Below, one piece after another: positions 34,396 through 43,601 of a DNA stretch of 64,000 bases. Under the pieces are notes generated by a model that saw only the letters and a list, made by a program, of their open reading frames with translations, made no database searches and was not told the origin of the DNA. The stretch covers positions 4,743,501-4,807,500 of the forward strand of contig NZ_CP081966.1 in NCBI RefSeq assembly GCF_019823065.1. Reading direction: 5' to 3'. The position numbers and the translations under genes were made by a program. The stretch is from Pseudomonas mosselii. GTDB taxonomy: Bacteria; Pseudomonadota; Gammaproteobacteria; Pseudomonadales; Pseudomonadaceae. The first letter of the stretch is position 1. Each line of letters begins with the position of its first letter.

Positions 34396-34611
34396 TTAGG
34401 CTTCATGATCATGCCCTGGAAGGAGGGCCAACATGGCGTTGGCCCTCCTGACCATCTCGACCAGCTCCACTGAGCTCACCTCTCGTCGGTGCTGAAGCAT
34501 CTCGGCGGCCAAAACCGCTTTGTCGTAGCAACCTTCATCTCGGAAACGGGCACCCAGAAAGTCCGATACCCAAGCTTCAAACGCCGGCGAGTTGGTGGTT
34601 TTCCGCGGCAT
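34396..34611 (-). CDS. Small protein divergent from the T4SS operon
   Basis: A 71-residue helical protein (MPRKTTNSPAFEAWVSDFLG...) with no recognised family. GGGGAG lies upstream of its ATG. It is the only minus-strand gene in this part of the conjugation region and is divergent from the RAQPRD-led operon, with a perfect 18-base dyad between them. This layout would suit a local regulator, but no clear helix-turn-helix is visible. Confidence 0.55.
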   Translation of the reverse strand: MPRKTTNSPAFEAWVSDFLGARFRDEGCYDKAVLAAEMLQHRREVSSVELVEMVRRANAMLALLPGHDHEA

Positions 34612-34706
34612 AAGACTCCCCCACAGATCAGTTTTTCCCGTATGCCTACTCCTTGGCTTAACTTCGGCTCATTGTAATCGGTCTGGGCCGTTCAATCGCC
34701 CTACCA

Positions 34707-34724
34707 AAGTGGATCAATCCACTT
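34707..34724. promoter_or_regulatory. Perfect dyad upstream of the T4SS operon
   Basis: AAGTGGAT-CA-ATCCACTT has perfect eight-base arms with a two-base centre. It lies in the 235-base gap between the divergent 71-residue gene and the RAQPRD gene, where an operator would be expected. The binding protein is unknown. Confidence 0.6.
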
Positions 34725-34846
34725 CACCAAAGCGTGACCGGCTTAGAGAAAAAATTCTACGGACCTCAGATAAGTATTTCTTGAGGCGCCCCTCCACCTG
34801 GTCTCGGCATTCTGACGCCCACAGTCAGTTGCCCCAGAGCCCAGCC

Positions 34847-35203
34847 GTGAACAAGCCATCCCTCCTCCTTGTATCTCCTCGCCGAATCCTGCTTGGCGCG
34901 CTGATCAGCGTCAGCGGCGGCTTTTCACTAATACCGAGCGCTCAGGCGGCCGGTGCATCAGAACAGGCCAACATCGAGGTGATGATCCGGCAGCTGAACG
35001 CGCTGGAGGACTCGGCGCGGCGCAGCGCCACGATCGCCAGCGAACCTGGCCAGCGCTACTACTTCGACTATGAACGTCTGGCTGGCGACATCCAGCGCGT
35101 TCGCCAGGGCCTGCAAGAGTACCTGACCCCAAGTCGCGCACAGCCGCGAGATCCGGCAGAGCTGGCTGGGAAATACACCCTCACCGGCGGGCGGATGCCA
35201 TGA
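34847..35203 (+). CDS. ICE protein, RAQPRD family (TIGR01690)
   Basis: A 118-residue exported protein that carries the eponymous motif SRAQPRDPAEL near its C-terminus, plus the family block IRQLNALEDSARRSA. A signal peptide (about 1-33, ending SAQA) is clear. The start is uncertain: I chose the GTG at 34847, which begins NKPSLLLVSPRRILLG, because the longer frame from 34592 is not supported. It heads the second conjugation operon. The precise function is unknown; it is a periplasmic part of the MPF_G channel set. Confidence 0.82.
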   Translation: MNKPSLLLVSPRRILLGALISVSGGFSLIPSAQAAGASEQANIEVMIRQLNALEDSARRSATIASEPGQRYYFDYERLAGDIQRVRQGLQEYLTPSRAQPRDPAELAGKYTLTGGRMP

Positions 35204-35439
35204 GCATGAGCGGCACTCAAGTCGCAGCTTTCAACGCTGCAAGCGGGGTCACCCCCCAGGCCAGCACCGTGCTGTTCGTAGGCACCGTCATCGCACTGTC
35301 GACCCTGTGGGGTGCCTGGGCGCTGTACAGCATCTACCGGGGCTGGGCGACTCAGAACATCGACAGAAACATTGCAGCCGCGTCGACCGTCAAGGTCATC
35401 GTCCTGCTGCTGATCCTCGCCACACTCGTTCTCAGCTAG
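35200..35439 (+). CDS. ICE protein, PFL_4701 family (TIGR03758, DUF3262)
   Basis: A 79-residue protein with two membrane segments (about residues 24-46 and 63-79) and the family block AFNAASGVTPQASTVLF. It overlaps the RAQPRD gene by four bases. It is a small inner-membrane part of the MPF_G apparatus, positioned where pilin-like or VirB2/VirB3-like components lie; the exact role is not established. Confidence 0.85.
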   Translation: MSMSGTQVAAFNAASGVTPQASTVLFVGTVIALSTLWGAWALYSIYRGWATQNIDRNIAAASTVKVIVLLLILATLVLS

Positions 35440-35454
35440 CCAAGGAGCTAACCG

Positions 35455-35805
35455 ATGTCTATCCGCACCATCACCAAGTCACTCACCGGCGCCGCCGCAT
35501 TGATTATGGGCCTGCACCCAATCATTGCCGCTGCCGCATTACCAGGAGCACAAGCCCCAACACGCGGCGAGGGAACCAGCTGGCTGCAAACCATCCAGAA
35601 CTACGGTTACGACGGTTTCATGCTGATCGGTCTCTTCCTGCTCGGAGCCATGATGGTGGGGGTCGCCTCCCATGCCTACGGCGTTTACCACGATATCCAT
35701 GAGGGCAAGAAAAAGTGGCGAGACCTGGGGCTCACCGCTGTGGTCGGGATCTGCCTGATCGGCGTCGGCATCTTCATGGTCACCAAAGCTACTGGCGTCC
35801 TCTAA
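35455..35805 (+). CDS. ICE protein, PFL_4702 family (TIGR03745, DUF2976; pilin-like)
   Basis: A 116-residue small membrane protein with a signal-like segment (about 1-25) and two further membrane segments (about 55-75 and 93-113). The GYDGFMLIGLFLLGAMMVGVASHAY block is typical. Size and topology fit a VirB2-like pilin, as proposed for this family. It lies 15 bases after PFL_4701. Confidence 0.85.
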   Translation: MSIRTITKSLTGAAALIMGLHPIIAAAALPGAQAPTRGEGTSWLQTIQNYGYDGFMLIGLFLLGAMMVGVASHAYGVYHDIHEGKKKWRDLGLTAVVGICLIGVGIFMVTKATGVL

Positions 35806-35818
35806 CTGGTGATGCGAT

Positions 35819-36202
35819 ATGGCTGAGACCACTTACCTGAAGGATGGAACGCTCGATTTCCTTCCCCACAACCTTAATAGGCAGCCCATCGTCATGGGAG
35901 GTCTCACTGCGGATGAAATGTGGGGAACGGTCGGTGCTTGTGGGGGGGCCGGCGTGATTCTGGGCATCCCCGTGTCGTTCTTGTTCGGCAACCCAGCTCT
36001 CTTCATCGCTTGCGCTCTTGTAGGTGGAGCTCTGGGCTTGACCGTGGCAAGCCGGATCCTCCGGAAGATGAAACGCGGCCGCCCGGATACATGGTTTTAC
36101 CGCCAGCTCCAGTTCTACAAGGCTCAACACCTCCCCTTCCTCGGTGGCCCCCAGTTGGTCATCCGGAAGGGAGCGTGGACATGCCGTCGTACAGGAAAGT
36201 AG
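35819..36202 (+). CDS. ICE protein, DUF3487 family (TIGR03750, VirB3/TraL-like)
   Basis: A 127-residue inner-membrane protein with two membrane segments (about 42-85) and the family block DFLPHNLNRQPIVMGGLTADE near the N-terminus. The C-terminal WFYRQLQFY is followed by basic residues. It is the TraL/VirB3-like part of the channel. It lies in the operon between PFL_4702 and PFL_4703. Confidence 0.82.
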   Translation: MAETTYLKDGTLDFLPHNLNRQPIVMGGLTADEMWGTVGACGGAGVILGIPVSFLFGNPALFIACALVGGALGLTVASRILRKMKRGRPDTWFYRQLQFYKAQHLPFLGGPQLVIRKGAWTCRRTGK

Positions 36203-36210
36203 GAATCTTC

Positions 36211-36861
36211 ATGAGTTTTCGAAAACGAGTGGATGCTCAGCAAGCACACATTCTCAGCTTGCGAATCGCGGTAATTGTGCTGGGCGCAGTCAGCCTGTTC
36301 GCGTTTTACGGCTGGCACAAAGCCCCCGAAGACCTGACCGTGCATGTGCCGCCGGACCTCCGCTCCGGCAGTACTCGCAAATGGTGGGAGGTGCCACCAG
36401 AAAACGTGTATGCCTTCGGGTTCTATATCTTCCAGCAGATGCAGCGCTGGGAGAAGAACGGGGACGACGACTACCAAGACAACATCGAGCGTCTGGCGTC
36501 CTACGTGACCCCTGGCTGCAAGGAGTACCTGCAGAAAGACTACGAGATGCGCCGTAACGCCGGTGAGCTGCGCCGCCGTGAACGGAATGTCTCAGAAATC
36601 CCGGGCCACGGGTTGACCGACCCTGGCGTGCTACGCGTGGAAGAAATCGGAATCAACGATTGGACAGTCAATCTGGATCTACTCGCTGACGAGTCGGTGA
36701 ACGGCGAGCGGGTCAAGCGTGCAATGACGCGTTATCCACTGTCCATCGTCCGGGCCGACGTCAATCCAGAGAAAAATCCGTTCGGGTTGATGTGGAACTG
36801 CTATGCGTCCAACCCGCAGCGCATCGAGGTTGATCTGCAAGCAGCCGGGGTGAAACCATGA
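36211..36861 (+). CDS. ICE protein, PFL_4703 family (TIGR03746, VirB8/TraE-like)
   Basis: A 216-residue bitopic protein. One membrane segment (about residues 18-37) precedes a periplasmic domain with VYAFGFYIFQQMQRWEKNG and VTPGCKEYLQKDYEMRR, typical of TraE/VirB8-like subunits. AGGAA before the ATG at 36211 sets the start; an ATG at 36181 in frame lies within the upstream gene. It ends four bases into the next gene. VirB8-like proteins nucleate the inner-membrane complex. Confidence 0.85.
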   Translation: MSFRKRVDAQQAHILSLRIAVIVLGAVSLFAFYGWHKAPEDLTVHVPPDLRSGSTRKWWEVPPENVYAFGFYIFQQMQRWEKNGDDDYQDNIERLASYVTPGCKEYLQKDYEMRRNAGELRRRERNVSEIPGHGLTDPGVLRVEEIGINDWTVNLDLLADESVNGERVKRAMTRYPLSIVRADVNPEKNPFGLMWNCYASNPQRIEVDLQAAGVKP

Positions 36862-37754
36862 ATCTGCGCGCGTGCCTCCTTGTTCTGGGCCTCTCTGCAG
36901 TTGCCAATGTGAAAGCGGTAGAGCTGCTGCTGTGGGACCGTATCCCCATGGCAATCCCGCTGATTGTCGGTCAAGAGCGCATTGTGTTCGTCGACCAGAA
37001 CGTGCGGGTAGGCATGCCTCCGCAGCTTGTTGGCCAACTGCGGGTCCAGAGCACTGGCGGCGCCGTCTACCTGCTGGCCAGCCAAGAAATTCCACCGACC
37101 AGGCTGCAACTGCAGAATGTGGCCACTGGCGAGATCATGCTGGTGGATATTGCGGCGACACCAGCGGCAGAGGGCCAAGCCAAGCTCGAACCCGCGAAGA
37201 TCGTCGCCGGCGCGGCCCCTTCTACCTACTACGGCGATACCACCTCGACGCGAGCTCCGACGAAGCGATCCGCGACGTCGGAGGAGGAGGAGGAGGATGT
37301 TCCGCCGGCACCGCGACATGAGACACCTGCGCCGGTGGCCCTGACCCGCTATGCGGCGCAAATGCTGTACGCCCCACTCCGGACCGTTGAGCCTGTCGCC
37401 GGCATCAGCCAGGTGCGTGTTGATCGAGCCCTGGACCTCAGCACCTTGTTGCCGGTATTACCGGTGGAAGCATCGGTGCTGGGGGCTTGGCGCCTCGACA
37501 ACAGCTATGTCACGGCAGTCAAACTCAGAAACCTGAGTGCCCAGCAGTTGACGATGAATGCAACAGAGCTGATGGGCAACTTCTCCACGGCGACATTCCA
37601 GCACCCGTACCTCGGAGCTCGTGGAAATGCCAGCGATACCACCACGCTTTACCTGGTCACACAAGGAAAGGGGCTGAAAGAGGCCCTGCTGCCGTCTTCG
37701 GTCAGCCAAATTGATCCGAAAGCAGGAGGGCGCCGTGGGCAGTCTGAAAAGTAA
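36858..37754 (+). CDS. ICE protein, PFL_4704 family (TIGR03749, VirB9/TraK-like)
   Basis: A 298-residue exported protein with a signal peptide (about 1-20). It has an N-terminal domain with IPLIVGQERIVFVDQNVRVG, a Glu/Pro-rich linker with EEEEED near residue 140 and a C-terminal beta-rich domain. The position and fold pattern match TraK/VirB9-like outer-membrane core subunits. It overlaps PFL_4703 by four bases and the next gene by 20. Confidence 0.85.
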   Translation: MNLRACLLVLGLSAVANVKAVELLLWDRIPMAIPLIVGQERIVFVDQNVRVGMPPQLVGQLRVQSTGGAVYLLASQEIPPTRLQLQNVATGEIMLVDIAATPAAEGQAKLEPAKIVAGAAPSTYYGDTTSTRAPTKRSATSEEEEEDVPPAPRHETPAPVALTRYAAQMLYAPLRTVEPVAGISQVRVDRALDLSTLLPVLPVEASVLGAWRLDNSYVTAVKLRNLSAQQLTMNATELMGNFSTATFQHPYLGARGNASDTTTLYLVTQGKGLKEALLPSSVSQIDPKAGGRRGQSEK

Positions 37755-39234
37755 TCCACTCCTCAAGTACCTGCTCATCCCCGTGCTGATCGGCGCGCTC
37801 ATCATCGTGTTCAAGGGGGGGAGTAAAAAAGAGGAGCCGAAGGCTCCTGAAGATAAACCGATCATCATCGGAGGCGACACCGCACGCAAGCTAGGGGTGG
37901 ACGGTGATACTCCGGCCGACACCCTCCGCACGGTGGTCGCTGAAAGTCGGGAGGTGAAAGACCAGATCGCGAAGGTGCTGACCGACAACAAGGAACTGAA
38001 GGACCAGAATGCAGAGCTCCAGCTCCGGCTTTCGCGCATAGATCAGAATGTCGACAACAAGCTGAATGATGCGAAGGGCGAGCTGCAGGAGCAGGTGAAG
38101 AACCAGAGCGTGGGCCTGTTGGACCAGTTCCAGCGTCAGTTGGATAACCTATCGCAGAACCCAAATGCCGCTGGGCAGGACCTCCCCATTGGGCTCGGAG
38201 TGATGCCAGGTGACGGCGCGGGTTTCGACAAAGGGACGAAGTCCAATGGACTCGTATGGGTTGAACCCACCGATGCCACTGCCTTGGACGCTAGCGGTAA
38301 ACCCCTTCAGCCCGGCTCCGCCCAGACGGCCAGTAGCTTCAATTTTCCCACCAGCTTTGGGAGCACCCTGGACAAAGGCCAAACAGTTCTCAGCGCGACG
38401 GCCCAGAACGTCGGCGCTGATTTGTCTCCCCAGGATGCCCGCAAGCAAGTACGCAAAGCCTATACCTTGCCCCAGAACTCGACCTTGATGGGGTCGGTGG
38501 CCATGTCGGCGCTCATTGGCCGCGTACCGATCGATGGAACAGTCAATGATCCCTTCCCTTTCAAGGTCCTGATCGGTCCGGACAACCTCACCGCAAACGG
38601 CATCGAGATACCTGACGTCGTCGGTGCTGTTGCCAGCGGTACCGCATCAGGCGACTGGACATTGTCCTGCGTGCGCGGGCAAGTCCGGAGCCTGACGTTC
38701 GTCTTCGCAGATGGCACGGTCCGATCGTTCCCTGCCCCGGCAGAAGAGGCCAACGGCAGCCAGAACAACAACCAGAACAGCAGCAACGGTAACGGGCAGC
38801 CAGCGATCCAGGGCGGACTCGGCTGGATCAGCGACTCCTACGGCATTCCTTGCATCTCCGGCGAGCGCCGATCCAACGCCAAGGAGTACTTGACCAACCA
38901 GTCCCTGGTGACGGCCGCGGGCGCCGGCATCGCCAAACTGTTGAAGGCTGATGAGCAAAATAGCTCCACTACCTTCAGCAGCGGAGGAACTTCATTCGGG
39001 ACCACGGGCTCCTCGGGGAACTCCGCCATGGGCGCGATTCTGACCGGTGGGGTCAGCGACATCCGCTCCTGGATGAACAAGCTCTACGGCGAAGCTTTCG
39101 CCGCCGTGTACGTACAGCCCGGGGCGAAGGTCGCCGTCCACTTGGACCAGCAGCTCGCCATCGACTACGAGATCAAAGGCCGCAAGGTCGATTACAACGC
39201 CGGAGCCAACCATGTATCCGCAAACCTTGACTAA
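37735..39234 (+). CDS. ICE protein, PFL_4705 family (TIGR03752, VirB10/TraB-like)
   Basis: A 499-residue protein. The N-terminal membrane anchor (about residues 10-27) is followed by a coiled coil (about 65-130), a Gln/Asn- and Gly/Ser-rich middle and a C-terminal beta-barrel domain with LMGSVAMSALIGRVP and PGAKVAVHLDQQLAIDY near the end, as in TraB/VirB10. It spans the envelope and couples the inner and outer complexes. I start at GTG 37735, preceded by AGGAGGG. It overlaps both neighbours. Confidence 0.87.
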   Translation: MGSLKSNPLLKYLLIPVLIGALIIVFKGGSKKEEPKAPEDKPIIIGGDTARKLGVDGDTPADTLRTVVAESREVKDQIAKVLTDNKELKDQNAELQLRLSRIDQNVDNKLNDAKGELQEQVKNQSVGLLDQFQRQLDNLSQNPNAAGQDLPIGLGVMPGDGAGFDKGTKSNGLVWVEPTDATALDASGKPLQPGSAQTASSFNFPTSFGSTLDKGQTVLSATAQNVGADLSPQDARKQVRKAYTLPQNSTLMGSVAMSALIGRVPIDGTVNDPFPFKVLIGPDNLTANGIEIPDVVGAVASGTASGDWTLSCVRGQVRSLTFVFADGTVRSFPAPAEEANGSQNNNQNSSNGNGQPAIQGGLGWISDSYGIPCISGERRSNAKEYLTNQSLVTAAGAGIAKLLKADEQNSSTTFSSGGTSFGTTGSSGNSAMGAILTGGVSDIRSWMNKLYGEAFAAVYVQPGAKVAVHLDQQLAIDYEIKGRKVDYNAGANHVSANLD

Positions 39235-39661
39235 GCCCCGCCTGCAGGCCGGCGCCTGGCTCGTGCTCGCCCTCATTCTAGGCGGATGCACGACTGACAA
39301 AGACGAGCTGCTCCCCCACGGGGAAGCCAACATGATGGACGTGTGGCAACACGGCACGTCTGGCGGGAGCTCTGGCAGTTCCAACAGCAGAATGTTGCTG
39401 GATGCGCGCCAAGAGCTGCGCCGACCGCTCGATGAGGCTCAGGTGGCCCGCCAACAGGCAAGTGCTGACGCCTTCAACCGCACGCCCCAGAACGAAATTT
39501 ACAGCCAGTTCAAGCGCCTCCCGAACCCTGATCTGGTGATGTACGTGTTCCCACACCTGGCTGGTACGGATCCAGTCCCAGTCCCGGGGTACACCACGGT
39601 GTTCCCGATGTATCAACGCGTGCAGTACGCCATGCCAGGCGAGCGGACGGAGGAGTACTGA
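39212..39661 (+). CDS. Conjugative transfer lipoprotein (TIGR03751, VirB7/TraV-like)
   Basis: A 149-residue lipoprotein. The lipobox LILGGC puts the modified Cys at about residue 27. It ends with a proline-rich segment, PHLAGTDPVPVPGYTTVFPMYQ, known from this family. It is placed between the VirB10-like and VirB4-like genes, overlapping both, as the outer-membrane anchor of the core complex. Confidence 0.88.
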   Translation: MYPQTLTKPRLQAGAWLVLALILGGCTTDKDELLPHGEANMMDVWQHGTSGGSSGSSNSRMLLDARQELRRPLDEAQVARQQASADAFNRTPQNEIYSQFKRLPNPDLVMYVFPHLAGTDPVPVPGYTTVFPMYQRVQYAMPGERTEEY

Positions 39662-42654
39662 TGCAGTTCATAAGCAAATTGCTGGGCAAAGGCCCTGCAA
39701 CGCCTATCGAGCCCGTGCTCGGCCAGCCGACAACCGATACCGACCTTGTCGACGACTATCCCGCAACAGCCAGTACTGTCATCAACGAAGAAGACCGCCA
39801 GGCTGCGAATGACCGGTACATAGCTCGCCTGGAGTCCATGGGCATCCCTTCACCCATCGACTGGCAAAACCCTAAACGTCGGCCGGCGACAAAAACTGAC
39901 GTGGCGAGGATATACGAGGTCAACCCGTCGTTCGTGGACATGCTGCCATGGGCAGAATACCTGCCCGAGGAAGAGGCCATGCTCCTCGAGGATGGCATTT
40001 CCAGGGCGGCGTTTTTCGAGTTGATCCCGATCGGGACCGAGGGACGCTCCGACGACTGGCTTCAACAAGCTCGCGATGCGTTGCAAGGTGTCCTGCAGGA
40101 CAGTTTCGACGAACTCGAGAGCTCTCACTGGGTAGTGCAGCTTTATGCCCAGGACGAAACGGACTGGACCGACTACCTGCAAAAACTCCAGGCCTACGTC
40201 CAGCCCCGGGCTGAGAACACGGATTTCACCAAGCTCTACCTCGCGCTGTTCCGCCACCACCTCGAGTCCATCTCCAAGCCAGGTGGATTGTTCGTCGACA
40301 CGGCAGTCAGCAACCTCCCGTGGCGTGGTCAGACACGGAAAGTCCGCCTGGTGGTGTATCGCCGAGTAAAGAAACAGGACGTCGTGGTGCGCGGCCAGGA
40401 GCCTGCCGCCTACCTCAAAGCGATCTGCGACCGTCTTAAAGGATCCCTGGCCAACGCCGGCGTGACAACCAAACGCATGGATGGCCATGCGATCAAGCGT
40501 TGGCTCGTAGGCTGGTTCAATCCACACCCAGATCACCTGGGGTCGACTGAGCGCGATATCCGACGTTTCTACGAAGAGGTGTGCCAGCCAGCCCGCGAGT
40601 TGCAAGAGGGTGAGCTGCCGGTGGCGAGCGGCACCGACTTCTCGGAGAACTTGTTCTACAGAGAACCGCGCTCGGATATCGACAGCGGTCTCTGGTCGTT
40701 CGACGGCATGCCGCACCGGGTTGTGATGCTGGATCGCCTGAAAAATGCCCCCCTCACTGGGCATCTGACCGGTGAGACCAAGCAGGCCGACTCATTGAAC
40801 TCGCTGTTCGACCGGCTGCCGGAGGATACCGTGTTGTGCATCACCATGGTGCCGACCCCGCAGGATCTGCTGGAAGGGCATCTCGAACAGCTATCCAGGA
40901 AGGCTATCGGGGATACCCAGGCGTCCAGTCACACCCGGGATGACGTTGAAACGGCGCGGTCCCTTCTCGGACGAAAGCACAAGCTCTACCGGGGAAGTGT
41001 CGCGTTTTTCCTCCGTGGTCAGAATAAAGCCGTGCTCGAGGAGCGCACGACTAGCTTGTGCAACGTGCTCCTCGGCGCCGGCATGCAACCAGTCCAGTCA
41101 CAGGACGAGGTAGCTCCTCTAAACAGCTACCTGCGCTGGTTGCCATGCAACTTCGACCCGAATGAAAACCGCGCCTTGGATTGGTACACCCAGCTTATGT
41201 TCACCCAGCACATCGCCAATCTGGCTCCAGTCTGGGGGCGCTCCACTGGCACAGGTAACCCGGGCTTCACCCTTTCCAATCGAGGGGGGGCAGCGCTGAC
41301 CTTCGATCCGCTGAACAAGCTCGACCGACAAATGAACGCGCACTTGTTCTTGTTCGGCCCCACCGGCGCGGGTAAATCTGCCACAGCCAACTACCTGATC
41401 ATGCAGGCCATTGCGCTCTACCGCCCTCGACTCTTCATCATCGAGGCCGGCAACAGCTTCGGCCTGCTGGGCGATTTCGCCAAGCGGCTTGGCCTGACCG
41501 TCAACCGGGTACGGCTCGCTCCGGGTAGCGGCGTGAGCCTCGCCCCGTTCGTCGACGCCGTGCAGCTCGTAAAAAACAAGGACCAGGTCAAGGTCTTGGA
41601 TGCCTCGGACGTGGATGCATCGGACCAGCACCTGACCGACGCACTGGCGGGGATGGAGGACGAACAGAGGGACATCCTGGGCGAGCTGGAGATCACAGCC
41701 CGCCTGATGATCACTGGCGGCGAATCGAAGGAGGATGCGCGACTCACTCGGGCCGACCGCAGTGCCATCCGGCAGTGCATCATCAACGCCGCCGAGCTGT
41801 GCGTAAGTAAAAACCGTCCGGTGTTGACTGAAGACATCAGCGCAGCGCTGCAGGCGATGGCCAGCGACGACAAGCTCCCTGAAAGCCGGCGCAACCGGTT
41901 CATGGAGATGGCCGAGGCCATGGGGATGTTCACCATGGGCACCGAGGCTGAGATGTTCAACCGTCCTGGTACCGCCTGGCCGGAAGCTGACATCACAATC
42001 GTCGACTTGGCCACCTACGCTCGTGAGGGCTATCAAGCCCAGATGGCCATCGCCTACATCTCCCTGCTGAACACCATCAACAACATCGCAGAGCGGGACC
42101 AGTTCAAAGGCCGACCACTCATTGCCTTCACCGACGAAGGCCACATCCCATTGAAGGTGCCACTGCTCTCCCCGTATTCGGTGAAGATCACCAAGATGTG
42201 GCGAAAACTAGGTGCCTGGTACTGGATGGCAACCCAGAACGTTGACGACATCCCTCCAGAAGCATCCGCCCTGCTGAACATGATCGAGTGGTGGATCTGC
42301 TTGAACATGCCGCCTGACGAGGTGGAGAAAATCGCGCGTTTTCGTGAGCTCACGCCGGCGCAGAAGACGATGATGCTCTCGGCACGAAAGGAAAACGGCA
42401 AGTTCACCGAGGGCATCGTCCTGGCCAAGCGGATCGAGATGCTGTTCCGTGTGGTGCCACCCAGCCTGTGCCTTGCTCTGGCCATGACCGAGCCAGAAGA
42501 AAAGCGGCAGCGTTACGAAACCATGCAGGCGCTCGGCTGCGATGAGCTACACGCAGCACTGCAGGTGGCCGCGGACCTGGACCACAAACGCGGTATCACT
42601 CCCTATCCCATCACCTTACCCGAATCAAAGAAGGCCGTGGAGCGCGTGGCATGA
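39661..42654 (+). CDS. Conjugative transfer ATPase, PFL_4706 family (TIGR03744, VirB4/TraC-like)
   Basis: A 997-residue VirB4-like ATPase that powers pilus and channel assembly. Walker A is FGPTGAGKSATANYL (about 566-580), Walker B lies in LIAFTDEGHI (about 819-828) and a WYWMATQNVDDIP motif follows (about 855). The N-terminal half has no enzyme motif, as usual. Size matches the family (about 950-1000). Overlaps at both ends show tight coupling with the lipoprotein gene and the small gene that follows. Confidence 0.93.
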   Translation: MQFISKLLGKGPATPIEPVLGQPTTDTDLVDDYPATASTVINEEDRQAANDRYIARLESMGIPSPIDWQNPKRRPATKTDVARIYEVNPSFVDMLPWAEYLPEEEAMLLEDGISRAAFFELIPIGTEGRSDDWLQQARDALQGVLQDSFDELESSHWVVQLYAQDETDWTDYLQKLQAYVQPRAENTDFTKLYLALFRHHLESISKPGGLFVDTAVSNLPWRGQTRKVRLVVYRRVKKQDVVVRGQEPAAYLKAICDRLKGSLANAGVTTKRMDGHAIKRWLVGWFNPHPDHLGSTERDIRRFYEEVCQPARELQEGELPVASGTDFSENLFYREPRSDIDSGLWSFDGMPHRVVMLDRLKNAPLTGHLTGETKQADSLNSLFDRLPEDTVLCITMVPTPQDLLEGHLEQLSRKAIGDTQASSHTRDDVETARSLLGRKHKLYRGSVAFFLRGQNKAVLEERTTSLCNVLLGAGMQPVQSQDEVAPLNSYLRWLPCNFDPNENRALDWYTQLMFTQHIANLAPVWGRSTGTGNPGFTLSNRGGAALTFDPLNKLDRQMNAHLFLFGPTGAGKSATANYLIMQAIALYRPRLFIIEAGNSFGLLGDFAKRLGLTVNRVRLAPGSGVSLAPFVDAVQLVKNKDQVKVLDASDVDASDQHLTDALAGMEDEQRDILGELEITARLMITGGESKEDARLTRADRSAIRQCIINAAELCVSKNRPVLTEDISAALQAMASDDKLPESRRNRFMEMAEAMGMFTMGTEAEMFNRPGTAWPEADITIVDLATYAREGYQAQMAIAYISLLNTINNIAERDQFKGRPLIAFTDEGHIPLKVPLLSPYSVKITKMWRKLGAWYWMATQNVDDIPPEASALLNMIEWWICLNMPPDEVEKIARFRELTPAQKTMMLSARKENGKFTEGIVLAKRIEMLFRVVPPSLCLALAMTEPEEKRQRYETMQALGCDELHAALQVAADLDHKRGITPYPITLPESKKAVERVA

Positions 42655-42956
42655 GAGTCATGAATACCCTGACCCAGAACATCATTGATAGCCTGACCCA
42701 GCTGCTCAAAGAGCCCGGGCACGACACACTCCAGTCATTGTCGGTTTGCGCACCAGTGCTCATTGACGAGCTGCAACAGATCAAAAATAACGCCCTCGAT
42801 CGTCGCGACATCATTCCGCTGGTTCAGTCAGTGTTGGATGAGTGGCTGAAGGAGCACCCTCAGCCTGACGGAGCCATTCACGATCTACAGGCCGCCCTGC
42901 AGAAGCTCGGCCAGCCTGAGGTCCCCCCTCATGCTCGGGGGGATGAGCATGCGTAA
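42651..42956 (+). CDS. Small protein after the VirB4-like gene
   Basis: A 101-residue, mainly helical cytoplasmic protein (LTQNIIDSLTQLLKEPGHDTLQS...). No family recognised. It overlaps the end of the VirB4-like gene by four bases and the DsbA-like gene by eight, so it is part of the conjugation operon. GGAG lies eight bases upstream of its ATG. Confidence 0.62.
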   Translation: MRVMNTLTQNIIDSLTQLLKEPGHDTLQSLSVCAPVLIDELQQIKNNALDRRDIIPLVQSVLDEWLKEHPQPDGAIHDLQAALQKLGQPEVPPHARGDEHA

Positions 42957-43593
42957 GAACAGGCTCAAACTCATCGTGGTCGGCATCATCGCGATCACTG
43001 GCCTCGGCGCTGGCTGGCTGCTGGCAAAGAACAACAGCGCACGCCCCGCCGATGAGACCTGGTATTTCGGTCCGTCCAGTGCCCGCTGGGTGATCACGGA
43101 GTACGCCGATCTAGAATGCCCATACTGCAGGGCATACACGCCACAACTGAAGCGATGGGTGAGCGAGCAAGAGAACGTGAAGCTCGCTTGGCATCACTTC
43201 CCTCTCGATAGTCATGGCCCTGCAGCAGTATCAGAGGCAAGGCTCGTTCAATGCGCGGGTTCATTGGGCGGGGCTTCGGCGTTCTGGGAAGCGATCGACC
43301 AGGTCCTGCTGCGCACACGTGGCAATGGCCAGGGGCTCGCTGATGAGTTGGAGGTACCTGGCATCTCTGCAGAAGGTCTTTCCACTTGCGCGAGGACAAG
43401 ACTGGATATCCGAGCAGCCGTTGAACAGCAATTGGCTGTGGCCAAGGGCCGGGGCATTGCCGCTACCCCTACGATCGAGGTCACCGACAGTTTGACGGGG
43501 CACAGCATGCGCCTGGAAGGTCCCGTGGATAGCGCCACACTGCTGTCGGTCGTGGATGACCTCGCAGCCCAGGCCACTGCGAGCAAGGAGTAG
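42949..43593 (+). CDS. DsbA/thioredoxin-like protein of the conjugation region
   Basis: A 214-residue DsbA-family oxidoreductase anchored or exported by an N-terminal hydrophobic segment (about 7-25). The active site is CPYC in YADLECPYCRAYTPQL (about 62-66) and the cis-proline loop is ATPT (about 172). It probably forms disulfides in Cys-containing envelope parts of the transfer apparatus, such as PFL_4711 and PFL_4693. The start at 42949 is preceded by GGGGGG. It is the usual neighbour of the VirB4-like gene in MPF_G elements. Confidence 0.88.
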   Translation: MRKNRLKLIVVGIIAITGLGAGWLLAKNNSARPADETWYFGPSSARWVITEYADLECPYCRAYTPQLKRWVSEQENVKLAWHHFPLDSHGPAAVSEARLVQCAGSLGGASAFWEAIDQVLLRTRGNGQGLADELEVPGISAEGLSTCARTRLDIRAAVEQQLAVAKGRGIAATPTIEVTDSLTGHSMRLEGPVDSATLLSVVDDLAAQATASKE

Positions 43594-43601
43594 CCAGGGT
43601 A

